From the NCBI GenBank assembly GCA_009767595.1, contig VSDK01006319.1:90965-154964 (forward strand): 64,000 nt of DNA, read 5' to 3'. The position numbers were made by a program, and so were the translations under genes. This DNA is from Symbiodinium kawagutii (Eukaryota > Sar > Dinophyceae > Suessiales > Symbiodiniaceae). Positions 63,241-64,000 of this stretch are shown here, piece by piece. The notes beneath the pieces are model-generated. The model saw nothing but the letters and a program-made list of their open reading frames with translations, was not told the DNA's origin and did no database searches. Position 1 is the first letter of the stretch; each line of letters starts with the position of its first letter.

Positions 63241-64000
63241 TTCCTCCTATTACTAAACCTCCCCCTAATATAAAAAAAAACGCCTTGGGTGTGCACTTCT
63301 GGATTTTTTTTGGTTTTTGTCAATTGTATTTTTAATTGTGGCAATTGAAAACTAACAGTCAAACAACATGCCCCAACCAACCGTTTTCTCCCCTATTATC
63401 AGAACCCCCTTGGCCACACCAAAGTTGTTTTTATCATTAGGGTCCTAAACTCAATATTAGGGTACCCTTCGTGCAGTTGGTTTTTGCAGTTCTTGAATAA
63501 TACAGAATTTAATAAGGCAAACATTAAACGCCAAGATGGTTTTTATCATTAAGGTCCTAAATTTACTATGAGTACTAGGGTCCCCTTCGTGCAGTTTGTT
63601 GTTGCAATGTTTGAATAGGTGTGAATAAAGAAACTAGTAAGGCAAACATTAAACGCAAAAATTGCTTTTATCACTAAGGTCCTAAATTTACTACTAGGGT
63701 CCCCTTCGTGCAGTTTGTTTTTGCAATTTTTGAATAGGTTTGAATGAAGAAATTAATAAGGCAAACATTAAATGCCAAAATGGCTTTTATCATTAGGGTC
63801 CTAAACTTAATATTAGGGTACCCTTCGAGCAGTTGGTTTTTGCAATTTTTGAATAGGTTTGAATAAAAACATCGTAAGGCAAACATTAAACGCCAAAATT
63901 GTTTTTGTCATTAGGGTCCTAAACTTAATATAAGGATCCCCTAGTATTAAATCCTCCCCTAATATACAAAACCCCTTGGGGCGTTTAGTATGGGGAGGGG
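63241..64000 (+). mobile_element. Family D inverted-repeat element, copy 2 (runs off the window)
   Basis: Starts CCTATTACTAAACCTCCCCC like copy 1 and ends at the window edge in CCCCTTGGGGCGTTTAGTAT plus GGGGAGGGG, so only the last 15-20 bp are missing. Internally, a unit of about 120 bp containing GGCAAACATTAAACGCC is repeated four times (63516, 63640, 63760, 63878). No transposase. Confidence 0.78.

Noticed and set aside
1..64000. CRISPR arrays, tRNA or rRNA genes, and bacterial operons
   Set aside because: Repeats here are inverted-ended or microsatellite types without CRISPR-like equal spacing, and I could not recognise any tRNA or rRNA signature. A covariance-model scan would be needed to exclude small RNAs formally.

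Overview
The window looks like nuclear DNA of a dinoflagellate, possibly a Polarella or Symbiodiniaceae relative; species is not determinable by eye. The reasons are: (i) very small GC-rich exons scattered as islands in long AT-rich introns; (ii) introns that start with GT, GC or GA and carry short direct repeats at both ends (xAG|G...xAG|G); (iii) protein types common in dinoflagellates (RCC1-like 37-residue repeats behind a ubiquitin-like start, CBM20 starch-binding domain, an atypical kinase); (iv) abundant trinucleotide arrays, especially AAC and ATC. No bacterial operon, tRNA, rRNA, CRISPR or phage structure was seen.

Three genes could be rebuilt by joining exons whose reading phase matches across the intron. 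All lie on the minus strand. Gene 1 (about 8.77 to 3.89 kb) encodes a CBM20 starch-binding domain split over four exons of 54-126 nt. Gene 2 (35.08 to 28.35 kb) encodes a ubiquitin-like start followed by about ten RCC1-like repeats in seven exons. Gene 3 (about 49.0 to 37.37 kb) encodes a protein-kinase-like protein: catalytic loop, DFG segment, an unusual activation segment and a tryptophan-rich tail ending in a stop. Its N-lobe exons were not found. About twenty-five further exon-like islands are listed at low confidence; most also read best on the minus strand, consistent with the unidirectional gene order known for dinoflagellates.

The rest is dominated by short dispersed repeats. Family A (about 100 bp) and family B (about 100 bp) have terminal inverted repeats. 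Family C (about 115 bp) lies repeatedly 20-70 bp inside the 5' end of introns and almost always in one orientation, as expected of introner-like elements. Family D (57.2 and 63.2 kb) is a longer inverted-repeat element whose second copy has an expanded 120-bp tandem core. Family E lies near 48 kb. One exon of the CBM20 gene sits in the loop of a roughly 850-bp palindrome whose arms lie in the two flanking introns.

The last 7 kb (57-64 kb) is mostly repeats: a minisatellite, a 168-bp tandem duplication, TCAAAC-rich repeats and the D elements. An assembly gap of 635 N lies inside a TATG microsatellite at 11.8-12.4 kb.
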